Assembly (NCBI RefSeq): GCF_040361335.1
Contig: NZ_APNM01000016.1
Span: 14,333 to 78,332, forward strand
DNA from: APNM01 sp040361335
GTDB taxonomy: Bacteria; Pseudomonadota; Gammaproteobacteria; Nevskiales; Salinisphaeraceae
Direction of reading: 5' to 3'
Length of the DNA: 64,000 bases
Positions 34,743 through 43,812 of the stretch are shown here, piece by piece. The notes under the pieces are model-generated. The model saw only the letters and a list, made by a program, of their open reading frames with translations, was not told the origin of the DNA and made no database searches. Numbering within the stretch: the first letter of the stretch is position 1; the number at the start of each line of letters is the position of its first letter. The position numbers and the translations under genes are program-made.

Positions 34743-35348
34743 CTAAGCCACGGGATCTTCACCGACGATGACGGTGCTCTTCTCCGTGAAGCGGTAGGGC
34801 GGTATCACCAGGTTCAGAGGGGCCGGCACATTCTTGAACACGCGCCCGGCGAAATCGAACTTGGAGCCGTGACAATGGCAAAAGTAGCCGCCCGGCCATC
34901 GTGAATCGAACCGCGTTTTGCCGGTCTCGGGATGGAAGTTCGGTATGCAGCCCAGATGGGTGCAGATGGCCACCACGACCAGGATGTCCGGACGAATCGA
35001 TCGAAGCTCATTGCCGGCATACTCGGGCTGTTGGTCCTTCTCGGAATCGGGATCCCGCAGGCGCGCCTCCAGCTCCGCGCTGCGCAGTCGCCGCAACATT
35101 TCGGGCGTGCGGCGCAGTACCCAGACCGGCTTGCGCCGCCAGGTCACCAGCACCTGCTGGCCCGGCGCGATCGCATCGAGACCGATCTCGATCGGAGCGC
35201 CGGCCGCGCGTGCACGCGCGCTCGGTTGCCACGAGCGAACAAAGGGAATCGCCGTCGCGGCCACGCCGGCAGCGCCCATCGTGGCTACGGCGGTGCTCAG
35301 AAATCGCCGGCGAAGGGCGCTCACCTTTCCCGTTCGGGTGTCATCCAT
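34743..35348 (-). CDS. Orphan Tat-exported Rieske [2Fe-2S] protein
   Basis: A 201-residue protein resembling the Fe-S subunit of the cytochrome bc1 complex. It has a twin-arginine signal (RRRFLST) and transmembrane segment, then ICTHLGCIP and CHCHGSKFD, which carry the two Cys and two His cluster ligands. The second box is usually CPCHGS; here Pro is His. No cytochrome b or c1 gene is adjacent. It overlaps the upstream YHS-chimera stop and is followed by a YHS protein, so it is embedded in a metal-handling unit. Confidence 0.88.
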   Translation of the reverse strand: MDDTRTGKVSALRRRFLSTAVATMGAAGVAATAIPFVRSWQPSARARAAGAPIEIGLDAIAPGQQVLVTWRRKPVWVLRRTPEMLRRLRSAELEARLRDPDSEKDQQPEYAGNELRSIRPDILVVVAICTHLGCIPNFHPETGKTRFDSRWPGGYFCHCHGSKFDFAGRVFKNVPAPLNLVIPPYRFTEKSTVIVGEDPVA

Positions 35349-35724
35349 GATTGTCTCCGGGCTTCTGCCGTTCGATCCATCGTGACACGAGACAGTAGAT
35401 CGCCGGGAGGACCAGCAGGTTGGGCATGGCGATACGCTGCATTGTCGACGGGCCGGTGCCTTGGCCCCATAACAGCGGCAGATGGCCGGCGGTTTCGACA
35501 CCCTCGCACATCGGACAGATATAATGCGTGCCGGCCGGGGCCGTTTGGGCCTCCGGGGGCTGCGGCTGCAGGTATCGGTTAGGCTCGTCCGCGAACTTGT
35601 CCCGGCAACGCTCGCTGCAGAAATAGTAGGTCTCGCCGGCATGCGCCAGGCTGCGGACGCTGGTCGGGTCGACGAACATGCCGCACACCGGGTCTCGATG
35701 CTCGTGATCGGATTGCTCATTCAT
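35341..35724 (-). CDS. YHS domain joined to a remnant of a CusA-like C-terminus
   Basis: The first 55 residues are a YHS domain (DPVCGMFVDP, YYFCSERCRDKF). Then a broken HMBD begins, THYICPMCEGV, instead of the usual CPMHPE. From about residue 80, LPLLWGQGTGPSTMQRIAMP and LVLPAIYCLVSRW match the end of heavy-metal RND pumps such as CusA, with about ten residues missing. It is therefore best read as a deletion scar that fused the front of a copper ATPase-like gene to the tail of a cusA-like gene, still open and possibly expressed. Confidence 0.75.
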   Translation of the reverse strand: MNEQSDHEHRDPVCGMFVDPTSVRSLAHAGETYYFCSERCRDKFADEPNRYLQPQPPEAQTAPAGTHYICPMCEGVETAGHLPLLWGQGTGPSTMQRIAMPNLLVLPAIYCLVSRWIERQKPGDNHG

Positions 35725-35811
35725 GCCGAATCTCCCAGGCTGATCGGATCGCCGTCATGACGCCACGATCGCATCCCAACCATAGCGTTGTGCGAGGGAG
35801 GCGAATCAATG

Positions 35812-36123
35812 TTATTGCTCATGATAATCCCGGATGTGCCATATCATCTCGGCCGGCAGGATAGCGACGATACCGTCGGATTCCAGCCCCTTGTGCGCGG
35901 TGCGGGCGATCGTCCTTGCGATCTCGGTTGCCTCGTCGGCATCGGCGAAGATCTCCACGCGCACGCAGTCCGTCATGGTGTCCTTCGCGAAGTAGTTTCG
36001 GTATTCCCCGAAGCCGTGCGTGGAGGAGACCGACATGCCGGACACGCCGAGATCGATCAAGGCCTGTTCCACGTTGCTCAACTCTAGGGCGGGAAGGATC
36101 GCGGTCACTTTTCGGTACTTCAT
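35812..36123 (-). CDS. PII-like signalling protein associated with CusA
   Basis: A 103-residue protein with the beta-alpha-beta PII fold: KYRKVTAILPALELSNVEQAL at the start, a T-loop region around GFGEYRNYFAKD and a C-terminal strand GIVAILPAEM. Small PII-like proteins are commonly encoded next to CusA-type pumps, where they may sense metal or modulate the pump. It lies 50 bases downstream of cusA in the same direction. Confidence 0.85.
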   Translation of the reverse strand: MKYRKVTAILPALELSNVEQALIDLGVSGMSVSSTHGFGEYRNYFAKDTMTDCVRVEIFADADEATEIARTIARTAHKGLESDGIVAILPAEMIWHIRDYHEQ

Positions 36124-36172
36124 GGCTCCACCTGCTTATATCTATTGGCTGTTGTGTCGCTCACGTCCGCTG

Positions 36173-39100
36173 TCATGAGCGCAGCGAGCGCCCTTTCCAC
36201 AGGTAATACACTGTCGGCAGCACCAGCAGCGTGAGAAGGAAGGCGCTCACCATGCCACCGACCATGGGCGCGGCGATGCGCTGCATCACTTCCGAACCGG
36301 TACCACTGCCGTACATGATCGGCAGCAAGCCGCCGATGACCGCGGCGGCGGTCATGGTCACCGGACGCACACGTAGCACGGCGCCTTGCAGGACGGCCTC
36401 CCGCAAAGTTTCCTTGTCGGGCCGTACCCCCTGTCCGTCGCGTTCGGTGCGCATGCGCGCGTGCGCCTGGTTGAGATACACCAACATGATCACCCCGATC
36501 TCCACCGCCACGCCGGCCAGGGCGATGAAGCCGACCCCCACCGCCACCGAGAAGTTGTAGTCGAGCAGGTACATCAGCCAGATGGCGCCGACCATGGCCA
36601 GCGGCAGCGTGCCCATGATGATGGCCACCTCGGCGACGCGGCGGAAATTCATGTAGAGCAGCACGACGATGATGGCGAGCGTCAGCGGCACTACGTAAGT
36701 GAGCTTCGCCTTGGCCCGCTCCATGTACTCGTACTGCCCGGACCAGGTCACGGAGTAGCCGGCCGGCAGGTCGAGCTTGTCGGCGACCTCGTGCCGTGCC
36801 TGGTCGACGTAGCTGCCCACGTCCACGTCCTCGATGTCGACATAGGTCCAGCCATTCAGGCGGGCGTTCTCGGTCTTGATGGCCGGCGGGCCGTCCTCCA
36901 CGTAGACCCGGGCGATATCCCCGACCGCGATGCGCTGGCCGCCCGGTGTGACCAGGGGCATCTGCGCCAGCCACTCGGGCGAGTCCCGGTAATCCTGCGG
37001 ATAGCGCAGGTTGACCGGGAAGCGTTCCAGGCCTTCAATGGTTTCCGTGATATCCATGCCGCCGACGGCCGTGGCGACGACCTGCTGGACGTCGTCGATG
37101 TTGAGGCCGTAGCGCGCCGCCTTGGCGCGGTCGATATCCACCATGATATAGCGGCCGCCGGACACTCGTTCCGAGTAGACCGAAGCGGTGCCGGGCACAT
37201 CGTCGAGAATTGACTCCAGTTGCTGACCGATACGCTGAATCTCGTCCAGTTCCGGGCCCGCGACCTTGATGCCCACCGGCGTCTTGATGCCGGTGGCGAG
37301 CATGTCGATGCGGGTCTTGATCGGCATCACCCAGGCGTTGGTCAGGCCGGGGAAGTCCACCAGCGCGTCCAGCTCCTTCTTCAGGCCCTCGAGAGTCAGG
37401 CCCTCGCGCCACTGGTCGCGCGGCTTGAGCTGGATGAAGGTCTCGATCATGGTCAGCGGCGCCGGATCGGTGGCGGTGTCGGCGCGGCCGACCTTGCCGA
37501 ACACCGTCGCCACCTCGGGCACCGTGCGGATCAGCTTGTCGGTTTGCTGCAGCAGCTCGCGCGCCTTGCCGATGGAGATGCCGGCGTAGGTGGTGGGCAT
37601 GTACATCAGGTCGCCCTCGTCCAGCGGCGGCATGAACTCGCTGCCGATCCGGTCCGTCGGCCAGAAGCCCGCCACGGTGACCGCCAGGGCCGCCGCGAGC
37701 GTCACCCAGGGGCGGCGCAGCACGGCGTCCAGCACCGGCCGGTAGGCCCCGACCAGCAGGCGGTTGACGGGGTTCTTGTGCTCGGCCAGCACCCGCCCCC
37801 GGATGAAGTAGCCCATCAGCACCGGCACCAGCGTCACGGCCAGGGCGGCGCTGGCCGCCATGGCATAGGTCTTGGTGAAGGCCAGCGGCGAGAACATGCG
37901 CCCCTCCTGCGCCTCCAGCGTGAACACCGGCAGGAAGCTGACGGTGATGATCAGCAGGCTGAAGAACAGGGCCGGTCCCACCTCCGATGCCGAGTCGGCG
38001 ACCACGCGCCAGCGGTTCTCGCGGGTCAGCGGGGTGCGCTCCATGTGCTTGTGCATGTTCTCGATCATCACGATCGCGCCGTCGATCATGGCGCCGATGG
38101 CGATCGCGATGCCGCCCAGCGACATGATGTTGGCGTTGAGCCCCTGCCAGTGCATCACGATGAAGGCGGCGAGGATGCCCACCGGCAGGCTCACGATCGC
38201 CACCAGGGACGAGCGCACGTGGAACAGGAACGCCATGCACACCAGCGCGACCACCAGGAATTCCTCCAGCAGCTTGTGCCAGAGTGTCTCCACGGCGCGC
38301 TCGATGAGGCCGGAGCGGTCGTAGACCGGGACGACCTCGACCCCCTCGGGCAGGCTGGGCTTCAGGGCGTCGAGCTTCGCCTTGACCCCCTCGATGGTTT
38401 CCTGGGCGTTCTCGCCATAGCGCATCACCACGATGCCGCCGACGGTCTCGCCCTCGCCGTTGAGCTCGGCGACCCCGCGGCGCATCCGCGGACCGACGCC
38501 GATGTCCGCGATGTCCCCCAGCAGCAGCGGCGTGCCGTTGACGTCCACCCCCAGGGGGATGGCCGCGAGGTCGTCGGTGCCCTGGATGTAACCGGTCACC
38601 CGGACCATGTACTCGGCCTCGGCCATCTCCACCACCGAGGCGCCCACCTCCTGGTTGCCGCGCTCGATCGCGGTCTGGACGTGGGCCAGGGGGATGTCGT
38701 GGGCGCGCAGCTTCTCCGGGTCCACCGTGACTTGGTACTGCCGCACCATGCCGCCGACGGCCGCCACCTCGGACACGCCGGGCACGGTCTGCAGCTCGTA
38801 CTTGAGGAACCAGTCCTGCAGGGCGCGCAGGTCGCCCAGGTCGTGCCGCCCGCCGCGGTCGACCAGGGCGTACATGTAGACCCAGCCGACCCCGGTGGCG
38901 TCCGGGCCGAGCTGCGGCCGCGCGCCGTCCGGCAGGGTGGGGGCCACCTGCGACAGGTACTCGAGCACGCGCGAGCGGGCCCAGTACATGTCGGTGTCCT
39001 CGTCGAAGATGACGTAGACGTAGGAGTCGCCGAAGAAGGAGAAGCCCCGCACGGTCACCGCCCCCGGCACCGACAGCATGGTGGTGGTGAGGGGGTAGGT

Positions 39101-39295
39101 GACCTGGTCCTCGACGACCCGCGGGGCCTGGCCCGGATAGTTGGTCTTGATGATGACCTGTACGTCCGACAGGTCGGGGATCGCGTCCACCGGCGTCTGG
39201 CGCAGCGAGTAGATCCCCGCGCCGACCAGGATCAGGCTGGCCAGCAGCACCAGGAAGCGGTTGTGGACGGACCAGCGGATGATGGCTTCGAGCAT
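36173..39295 (-). CDS. cusA: Heavy-metal RND pump CusA (Cu/Ag type)
   Basis: A 1040-residue inner-membrane trimer subunit with twelve helices and two large periplasmic loops. The three-methionine metal site of E. coli CusA (573, 623, 672) is matched by Met566 in YMPTT, Met616 in TMIET and Met665 in RIDMLATG, with identical spacing of 50 and 49. GAMIDGAIVMIENMHKHME marks helix 4. The Met trio argues for monovalent Cu/Ag rather than Zn/Co/Cd. It follows cusB by 11 bases and forms the pump of a tripartite system. Confidence 0.95.
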   Translation of the reverse strand: MLEAIIRWSVHNRFLVLLASLILVGAGIYSLRQTPVDAIPDLSDVQVIIKTNYPGQAPRVVEDQVTYPLTTTMLSVPGAVTVRGFSFFGDSYVYVIFDEDTDMYWARSRVLEYLSQVAPTLPDGARPQLGPDATGVGWVYMYALVDRGGRHDLGDLRALQDWFLKYELQTVPGVSEVAAVGGMVRQYQVTVDPEKLRAHDIPLAHVQTAIERGNQEVGASVVEMAEAEYMVRVTGYIQGTDDLAAIPLGVDVNGTPLLLGDIADIGVGPRMRRGVAELNGEGETVGGIVVMRYGENAQETIEGVKAKLDALKPSLPEGVEVVPVYDRSGLIERAVETLWHKLLEEFLVVALVCMAFLFHVRSSLVAIVSLPVGILAAFIVMHWQGLNANIMSLGGIAIAIGAMIDGAIVMIENMHKHMERTPLTRENRWRVVADSASEVGPALFFSLLIITVSFLPVFTLEAQEGRMFSPLAFTKTYAMAASAALAVTLVPVLMGYFIRGRVLAEHKNPVNRLLVGAYRPVLDAVLRRPWVTLAAALAVTVAGFWPTDRIGSEFMPPLDEGDLMYMPTTYAGISIGKARELLQQTDKLIRTVPEVATVFGKVGRADTATDPAPLTMIETFIQLKPRDQWREGLTLEGLKKELDALVDFPGLTNAWVMPIKTRIDMLATGIKTPVGIKVAGPELDEIQRIGQQLESILDDVPGTASVYSERVSGGRYIMVDIDRAKAARYGLNIDDVQQVVATAVGGMDITETIEGLERFPVNLRYPQDYRDSPEWLAQMPLVTPGGQRIAVGDIARVYVEDGPPAIKTENARLNGWTYVDIEDVDVGSYVDQARHEVADKLDLPAGYSVTWSGQYEYMERAKAKLTYVVPLTLAIIVVLLYMNFRRVAEVAIIMGTLPLAMVGAIWLMYLLDYNFSVAVGVGFIALAGVAVEIGVIMLVYLNQAHARMRTERDGQGVRPDKETLREAVLQGAVLRVRPVTMTAAAVIGGLLPIMYGSGTGSEVMQRIAAPMVGGMVSAFLLTLLVLPTVYYLWKGRSLRS

Positions 39296-39306
39296 GGTCG
39301 CGTCCC

Positions 39307-40599
39307 CTAGCCGCCGTGGCCCGCGTGGGCATTGTCGTCATCGCCGCCGTCGCCGGTGGCGTGGCCCTCGTGGGTGCCGCCGGTGTCCTCCATGGCCTTG
39401 TCGCCGTGGTGCAGGCGCTCGAAGTCGGAGGTCTTGCTGGACTCCGAGTCGATCAGGAACTGCGCCGAGGTCACCACGCGCTCGCCTGCCTTCAGGCCGG
39501 CGAGGATCACGGCGCGCTCGTCGCCGACGCGGCCGGCCTCGACCTCGATCGACTTGAAGCGGCCGTCGCCCAGGGCGAGCACCACCCGCGGCTTGCCGCC
39601 GGTGCGGATGAGTGCCTCGCGCGGGATCGTCAGCACATCCTCGCGGCGGCCGGCCGCGATCTCGATCTCCGCGAGCATGTCCGGCTTGAGGGCGCGGTCC
39701 GGGTTGGCGACGCGCATGCGCACCCGTGCCGTGCGGGTCTCGGGGTCGATCTCGGGGTAGACATAGTCGATGCGGCCGGTCCATTCGCGGCCCGGCAGGT
39801 AGTCGAGGGTCATGGTCACGGGATCGCCCGCCGCGACCAGGGCCGCGTCGCGCTCGAACACTTCCCCGATCACCCAGACCTCGTCCAGGGCGCCGATGGC
39901 GAGCATGGTCAGCGCCGGCGTCACGTACATGCCCTCGCGGATGGCGAGGTCGGTCACCACGCCGGACTGCGGCGCGCGCACGGTGACCGTCTGCCGCACC
40001 CGGCGGTCCTTCTTGAGCGCGCGGACGGTCGCCTCGGGCACCCGCAGGGCCGCCAGCCGCGCCTCGGCCGCCGTCACCAGGCGCTCGTTGCGCCGGCCCA
40101 TCGCCAGCAGCAGCTCTTCCTGGGCGTTGACCAGCGTGGGCGAGTAGATCTCGTAGAGGGGTTCGCCCGCGGTCACCGGGTCGCCCTCGGCTTGCACGTG
40201 CAGGCGTTCGATCCAGCCCTCGACGCGGGCGTGGACATGGCTCAGCCGGTCCTCGTCGTAGCGTACGTAGCCCACGGTGCGGATGTCGGTGCTGAAGTCG
40301 CCGCGCTCGACGCGGCCCGTGCGCACGCCCAGGTTGTTGATCACGTCGGGCGAGATGCGCACGGTGCCCGGGCTCTCCGGTTCCGCGTCCTCCGCGTAGA
40401 CCGGGACCAGGTCCATGCCCATGGGGGACTTGCCGGGCTCGTCGCGCCGGTAGCTCGAATCCATGGGCGCGACCCAGTACAGGGGCTCGCGCTCGCCCTC
40501 GGCATCGCCGCCGGCGTCCGGGCCCAGCCACAGGGCGGCGGCCGCGCCGGCCGCGGCGCCCAGTGCGATCAGGAGGGGATGGGTGACACGCTTGTTCAT
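39307..40599 (-). CDS. cusB: Periplasmic adaptor CusB
   Basis: A 430-residue membrane-fusion protein with an N-terminal anchor/signal. A metal-site-like segment reads WVAPMDSSYRRDEPGKSPMG, the HMBD-like block of CusB family members with Ala in place of Cys. The lipoyl, hairpin and beta-barrel parts follow (SHVHARVEGWIERLHVQ; DLAIREGMYVTP). The C-terminus is His-rich (THEGHATGDGGDDDNAHAGH). Its start overlaps the cusC stop (ATGA). It links CusA to the outer-membrane channel. Confidence 0.93.
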   Translation of the reverse strand: MNKRVTHPLLIALGAAAGAAAALWLGPDAGGDAEGEREPLYWVAPMDSSYRRDEPGKSPMGMDLVPVYAEDAEPESPGTVRISPDVINNLGVRTGRVERGDFSTDIRTVGYVRYDEDRLSHVHARVEGWIERLHVQAEGDPVTAGEPLYEIYSPTLVNAQEELLLAMGRRNERLVTAAEARLAALRVPEATVRALKKDRRVRQTVTVRAPQSGVVTDLAIREGMYVTPALTMLAIGALDEVWVIGEVFERDAALVAAGDPVTMTLDYLPGREWTGRIDYVYPEIDPETRTARVRMRVANPDRALKPDMLAEIEIAAGRREDVLTIPREALIRTGGKPRVVLALGDGRFKSIEVEAGRVGDERAVILAGLKAGERVVTSAQFLIDSESSKTSDFERLHHGDKAMEDTGGTHEGHATGDGGDDDNAHAGHGG

Positions 40600-42008
40600 G
40601 GTTGGCTTCCCTCGTCGGCCCCGGCGGCGGGCGCCCGGGCCAGCAGGTAGTTGAGGCGGGCGACGGTCTGCAGCCGCGCCACGCGGATGGCGAGCGCCTC
40701 GATGCGGGTGTCGAGCACGTCGATGCGCGCCCGCACGGCCTCGGCGAAGTCGCCGTCGTCATTGTTATAGGCGGCGAGCGCGGCCTCGGCCTGCTCGCGC
40801 AGTTGCGGCAGCAGGCGTCGCTCGTAGAGACGCCGGCGCTGGTCGAGCCGGGCGAGCTCGGCCCGGGCTTCCTCCAGCCCGGCGACCAGGCGCCGGACCA
40901 ACAGCTCGCGGTCCGCCGCGGACGCCTCCGCGCGGTGGGCCGCGGCCGCCACCTCCCGGTCCTGGCGGTCGCCGGTGAAGATCGGCAGGTCGAAGGTGAG
41001 CCCCACGGAGAACAGGTCCGCCCGGTCGCGCCCGGCGGGGTCGTCCTCGCGGTAGCCGTAACGGGCGCTGAGGCCCCATTCCGGCTTGTACTTCTGGCGG
41101 GCCAGGTCGACGTCGCTGCGGGCGGCCGCGACATCGCGGTCGGCGGCCCGCACGGCCGGGTGTTCGCGGACCCGTTCGTACCACTGCTGCCGGGAGGGCG
41201 GCGTGTCCGCGCCCACCAGCGCCGGGGCGGCGGGCGCAAGGTCGGGCAGCGTCTCCGGCAGGGGCGCATGGGCGGCCCCGCCGATCCACTCCGCGAGCCG
41301 GCCGCGCGCCGCGTCCCGCTGCTGCGCCAGCGCCGCGAGGCGCTCGTCCAGGCGGCTCAGCTCGAGCTGGGCGCGGATCACGTCCTGCTGCCGGGTGTGG
41401 GCCAGGGCGGCGGCGTACTTGGCCTCGGCGGCGTCGACCAGGTGCCGGAACAGCGCCCGGTCCGCCTCGATCAGGTCGATGCTGCGCTGCGTCCGGTAGA
41501 CCTCCAGCCACAGGCGCGAGACGACAGCGGCGGCCTCGGCCCGGCGGTCCGCGCGCAGCAGAGGCTGACGCGCGGCCAGCTCCCGCTTGCGGCGGCTCGC
41601 GATCTCGCGGCTGTCGCCGCGGGGGAACGCCTGGCTGACCCCGATCGAGAGCTGGGTCATGGGCTCCTGGTCGAGATCGAAGCTGTCGGTGGGCAGGTTG
41701 GCCGCGGTCAGGTCGACCCGGGGATCGGGCAACTCACCCGCCGCCACCGCCTCCTCGGCCAGGGCCCGCTCGCGCTCGCGGCTGCCGTCCAGCCAGGGGT
41801 CGTGCTCGTCCGCGAGACGGATCGCGCGGTCGAGCGTCAGGGGGGCATCGGCGTCGCCGGCGGCCGCCCAGGGCGGTACCGCGGCGAGCGCCAGCAGGCA
41901 GGCGCCGGCCAGGGCGGCGCGACGGATCGCGGGCGGCCGCGGCGCGCGATGGCGCGCGTTCGTGTGTGGCGTGGCCGGCGGCACGCGCCGGCGTGGTGTC
42001 GGGAACAT
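40596..42008 (-). CDS. cusC: Outer-membrane efflux channel CusC/TolC-like
   Basis: A 470-residue TolC-family protein with a long signal region and two repeats of coiled-coil and strand segments; SVGLTFDLPIFTGDRQDREV is the typical second-repeat strand. It is first in the cusCBA operon and overlaps cusB. The N-terminal 35 residues are unusually Arg/Pro-rich, so the signal peptide may start at an internal codon. It provides the exit duct for CusBA. Confidence 0.9.
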   Translation of the reverse strand: MFPTPRRRVPPATPHTNARHRAPRPPAIRRAALAGACLLALAAVPPWAAAGDADAPLTLDRAIRLADEHDPWLDGSRERERALAEEAVAAGELPDPRVDLTAANLPTDSFDLDQEPMTQLSIGVSQAFPRGDSREIASRRKRELAARQPLLRADRRAEAAAVVSRLWLEVYRTQRSIDLIEADRALFRHLVDAAEAKYAAALAHTRQQDVIRAQLELSRLDERLAALAQQRDAARGRLAEWIGGAAHAPLPETLPDLAPAAPALVGADTPPSRQQWYERVREHPAVRAADRDVAAARSDVDLARQKYKPEWGLSARYGYREDDPAGRDRADLFSVGLTFDLPIFTGDRQDREVAAAAHRAEASAADRELLVRRLVAGLEEARAELARLDQRRRLYERRLLPQLREQAEAALAAYNNDDGDFAEAVRARIDVLDTRIEALAIRVARLQTVARLNYLLARAPAAGADEGSQP

Positions 42009-42068
42009 GGCTCGGTCTCCCAGCGCGGGACGGCCGGTCCGGGCATCCGGACCGGAACGACGACGGGG

Positions 42069-42422
42069 CTAGGTACCGAGCGGCGGTCGCAACAGGGGCG
42101 GGGTGTGGCCCGCGCGCGGGGCGGTCGCCGGCGCGGCGTACACGGACTGGTGGACCGGGGCCGGTACGACCGGCTCGACCGCGGCGATCGCGGCCGTGCC
42201 GGCGCAGGCCGTTTGGCAGGCCGGGTCGGTGCAGTCGCCGTGACCGGCCGTGCCGGCATGCGCCGCGTGGTCCATGCCGGCGTGATCGGTGTGCATGGGG
42301 GCGTCGGCCGTGCCGGCCATGCCGCAGGTCTCCGCCGCCGCGTTCAGGGACAGCGGCAACAGCAGCGCCAGCCCCAGGACGAGGCGGCGCAGGACGGGCG
42401 ATGTGCGCAGGCGCGACAGCAT
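42069..42422 (-). CDS. Small secreted His/Met/Cys-containing protein (CopL-like)
   Basis: A 117-residue protein with a signal peptide ending NAAAE. The mature part contains ETCGMAGTADAPMHTDHAGM, then HAAHAGTAGHGDC and DPACQTACAG, a mix of His, Met and Cys fitting copper binding. It lies just upstream of cusC in the same direction. It resembles small CopL-type leader or copper-binding proteins by composition only. Confidence 0.7.
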   Translation of the reverse strand: MLSRLRTSPVLRRLVLGLALLLPLSLNAAAETCGMAGTADAPMHTDHAGMDHAAHAGTAGHGDCTDPACQTACAGTAAIAAVEPVVPAPVHQSVYAAPATAPRAGHTPPLLRPPLGT

Positions 42423-42471
42423 GGGGACTATTTACACCCCGGACCGTGGTCCGGGGTCAAGTCCCGTCGCA

Positions 42472-43665
42472 TCAGGAGGCCACCCGCTCCTGGTAGTACC
42501 GCATCAGGATCTCGGCCACCTCGGGGCGCGAGAACTCCTCGGGCGGGGCGGTGCCCTCGGACAGCATCTTGCGGACCGCGGTGCCGGACAGCAGCACGAA
42601 GTCGTCCTTGGTGTGGTCGGGCACGGAGGACATCATCACGACCTTGCCCAGCTTCTTGGAGAAGGCGGTGTGGTCGGCGCGGTAGATGTCGATCTCCAGG
42701 GCGTCGTCCGGGACCTTTTCGTCGAAGATGGTCTGGGCGTCGAACGGACCGTAGTAGTCGCCCACGCCGGCGTGGTCGCGGCCCACGATCAGGTAGCTGC
42801 AGCCGGCGTTCTGGCGGAACACCGCGTGCAGCACCGCTTCGCGCGGGCCGGCGTAGAGCATGTCGAAGCCGTAGCCGGTGATCATCACGCTGTTGGGCGG
42901 GAAGTAGACGTCCACCATCTTGCGGATGGCGGCGTCGCGCACGTCGGCCGGGATGTCGCCGGGCTTGAGCTTGCCCAGCAGCATATGGATCAGCAGGCCG
43001 TCGGCACCGGTGTCCTCCATGGCCATCTTGCACAGGGCCTCGTGGGCGCGGTGCATGGGGTTGCGTGTCTGGAAGGCCACCACCTTGTCCCAGCCGCGCT
43101 CGGCGAACTCGGCGCGGATCGAGGGCGCGGTGCGGAAGGTCTCCGGGAAGTCCTGCTCGAAGTAGCTGAAGTTCAGTACCCGGATCGGGCCGGAGACGAT
43201 GTGCCGGCCATGGCCGCGGAAGGTGGCCACGCCGGGATGCTCGGGATCGCGGGTGCCGAAGATCTGCTCGATCAGGGTCTCGATCTCGTCGTCCTCGAAG
43301 CGCTCGATGGCGGTCACGTCCTGGATCGCGATCACCGGCTGGCCGGGGACGTTGGGATCGCGCAGGGCGATGCGGCCGGCGCCCTCGATGGCGCCGGCGT
43401 CGTCGGTGAGGTTGAGGATGGGCACCGGCCAGAACAGGCCGTCGGCGCGGCGCATGTCGGCGCCCACGGACAGGGCGTCGGCCTTGTCCATGTAGCCGTC
43501 CAGCGGATTGAAGTAGCCCGCGCCCAGCATCACCGCGTTGGCGGCGGCGGCGGAGGTGAGGGTCAGCGAGGGCAGGCCCTCGGCCTCCTTGGCGAGCGCG
43601 GCGCGCTCGGCGTCGTCCTCGACGTAGCGGGGGTTGAGGGAATCGGAGCCGTGGGGTTTGATCAT
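42472..43665 (-). CDS. sat: Sulfate adenylyltransferase (ATP sulfurylase)
   Basis: A 397-residue single-polypeptide Sat. QTRNPMHRAHE is the ATP/APS-binding segment with the HxxH-like catalytic core, and IVGRDHAGVGDYYGPFDAQ is the second block. This homo-oligomeric type works in reverse in sulfur-oxidising bacteria (APS + PPi to ATP + sulfate) and forward in assimilation. The start MIKPHGSDSLNPRY was chosen; an upstream extension lacks family similarity. No apr or dsr genes are in view, so direction is inferred from lineage only. Confidence 0.95.
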   Translation of the reverse strand: MIKPHGSDSLNPRYVEDDAERAALAKEAEGLPSLTLTSAAAANAVMLGAGYFNPLDGYMDKADALSVGADMRRADGLFWPVPILNLTDDAGAIEGAGRIALRDPNVPGQPVIAIQDVTAIERFEDDEIETLIEQIFGTRDPEHPGVATFRGHGRHIVSGPIRVLNFSYFEQDFPETFRTAPSIRAEFAERGWDKVVAFQTRNPMHRAHEALCKMAMEDTGADGLLIHMLLGKLKPGDIPADVRDAAIRKMVDVYFPPNSVMITGYGFDMLYAGPREAVLHAVFRQNAGCSYLIVGRDHAGVGDYYGPFDAQTIFDEKVPDDALEIDIYRADHTAFSKKLGKVVMMSSVPDHTKDDFVLLSGTAVRKMLSEGTAPPEEFSRPEVAEILMRYYQERVAS

Positions 43666-43812
43666 CGTGTCGTTCGCTGTCCGGTTGTGCGTTGAGATGG
43701 GTGGCGCCGGCCGTTGTGTCACGGCGGCGCGACGGGGGCGCCAAGGCGGCGCCCCGTTCATGGTCATCCGGTGCCCGGTCCGGGCGCGGCCGGCCGCGTC
43801 ACGCGGCGGCGG

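Noticed and set aside
37220..39310. Plus-strand frame of 696 codons opposite cusA
   Set aside because: Shadow of CusA; rich in His/Asp/Val from reversed codons and lacking any motif.
43665..43767. Upstream extension of the sat gene by 34 codons
   Set aside because: The added residues are Pro/Arg-rich, do not resemble Sat, and the MIKPHGSDS start gives the usual protein length.
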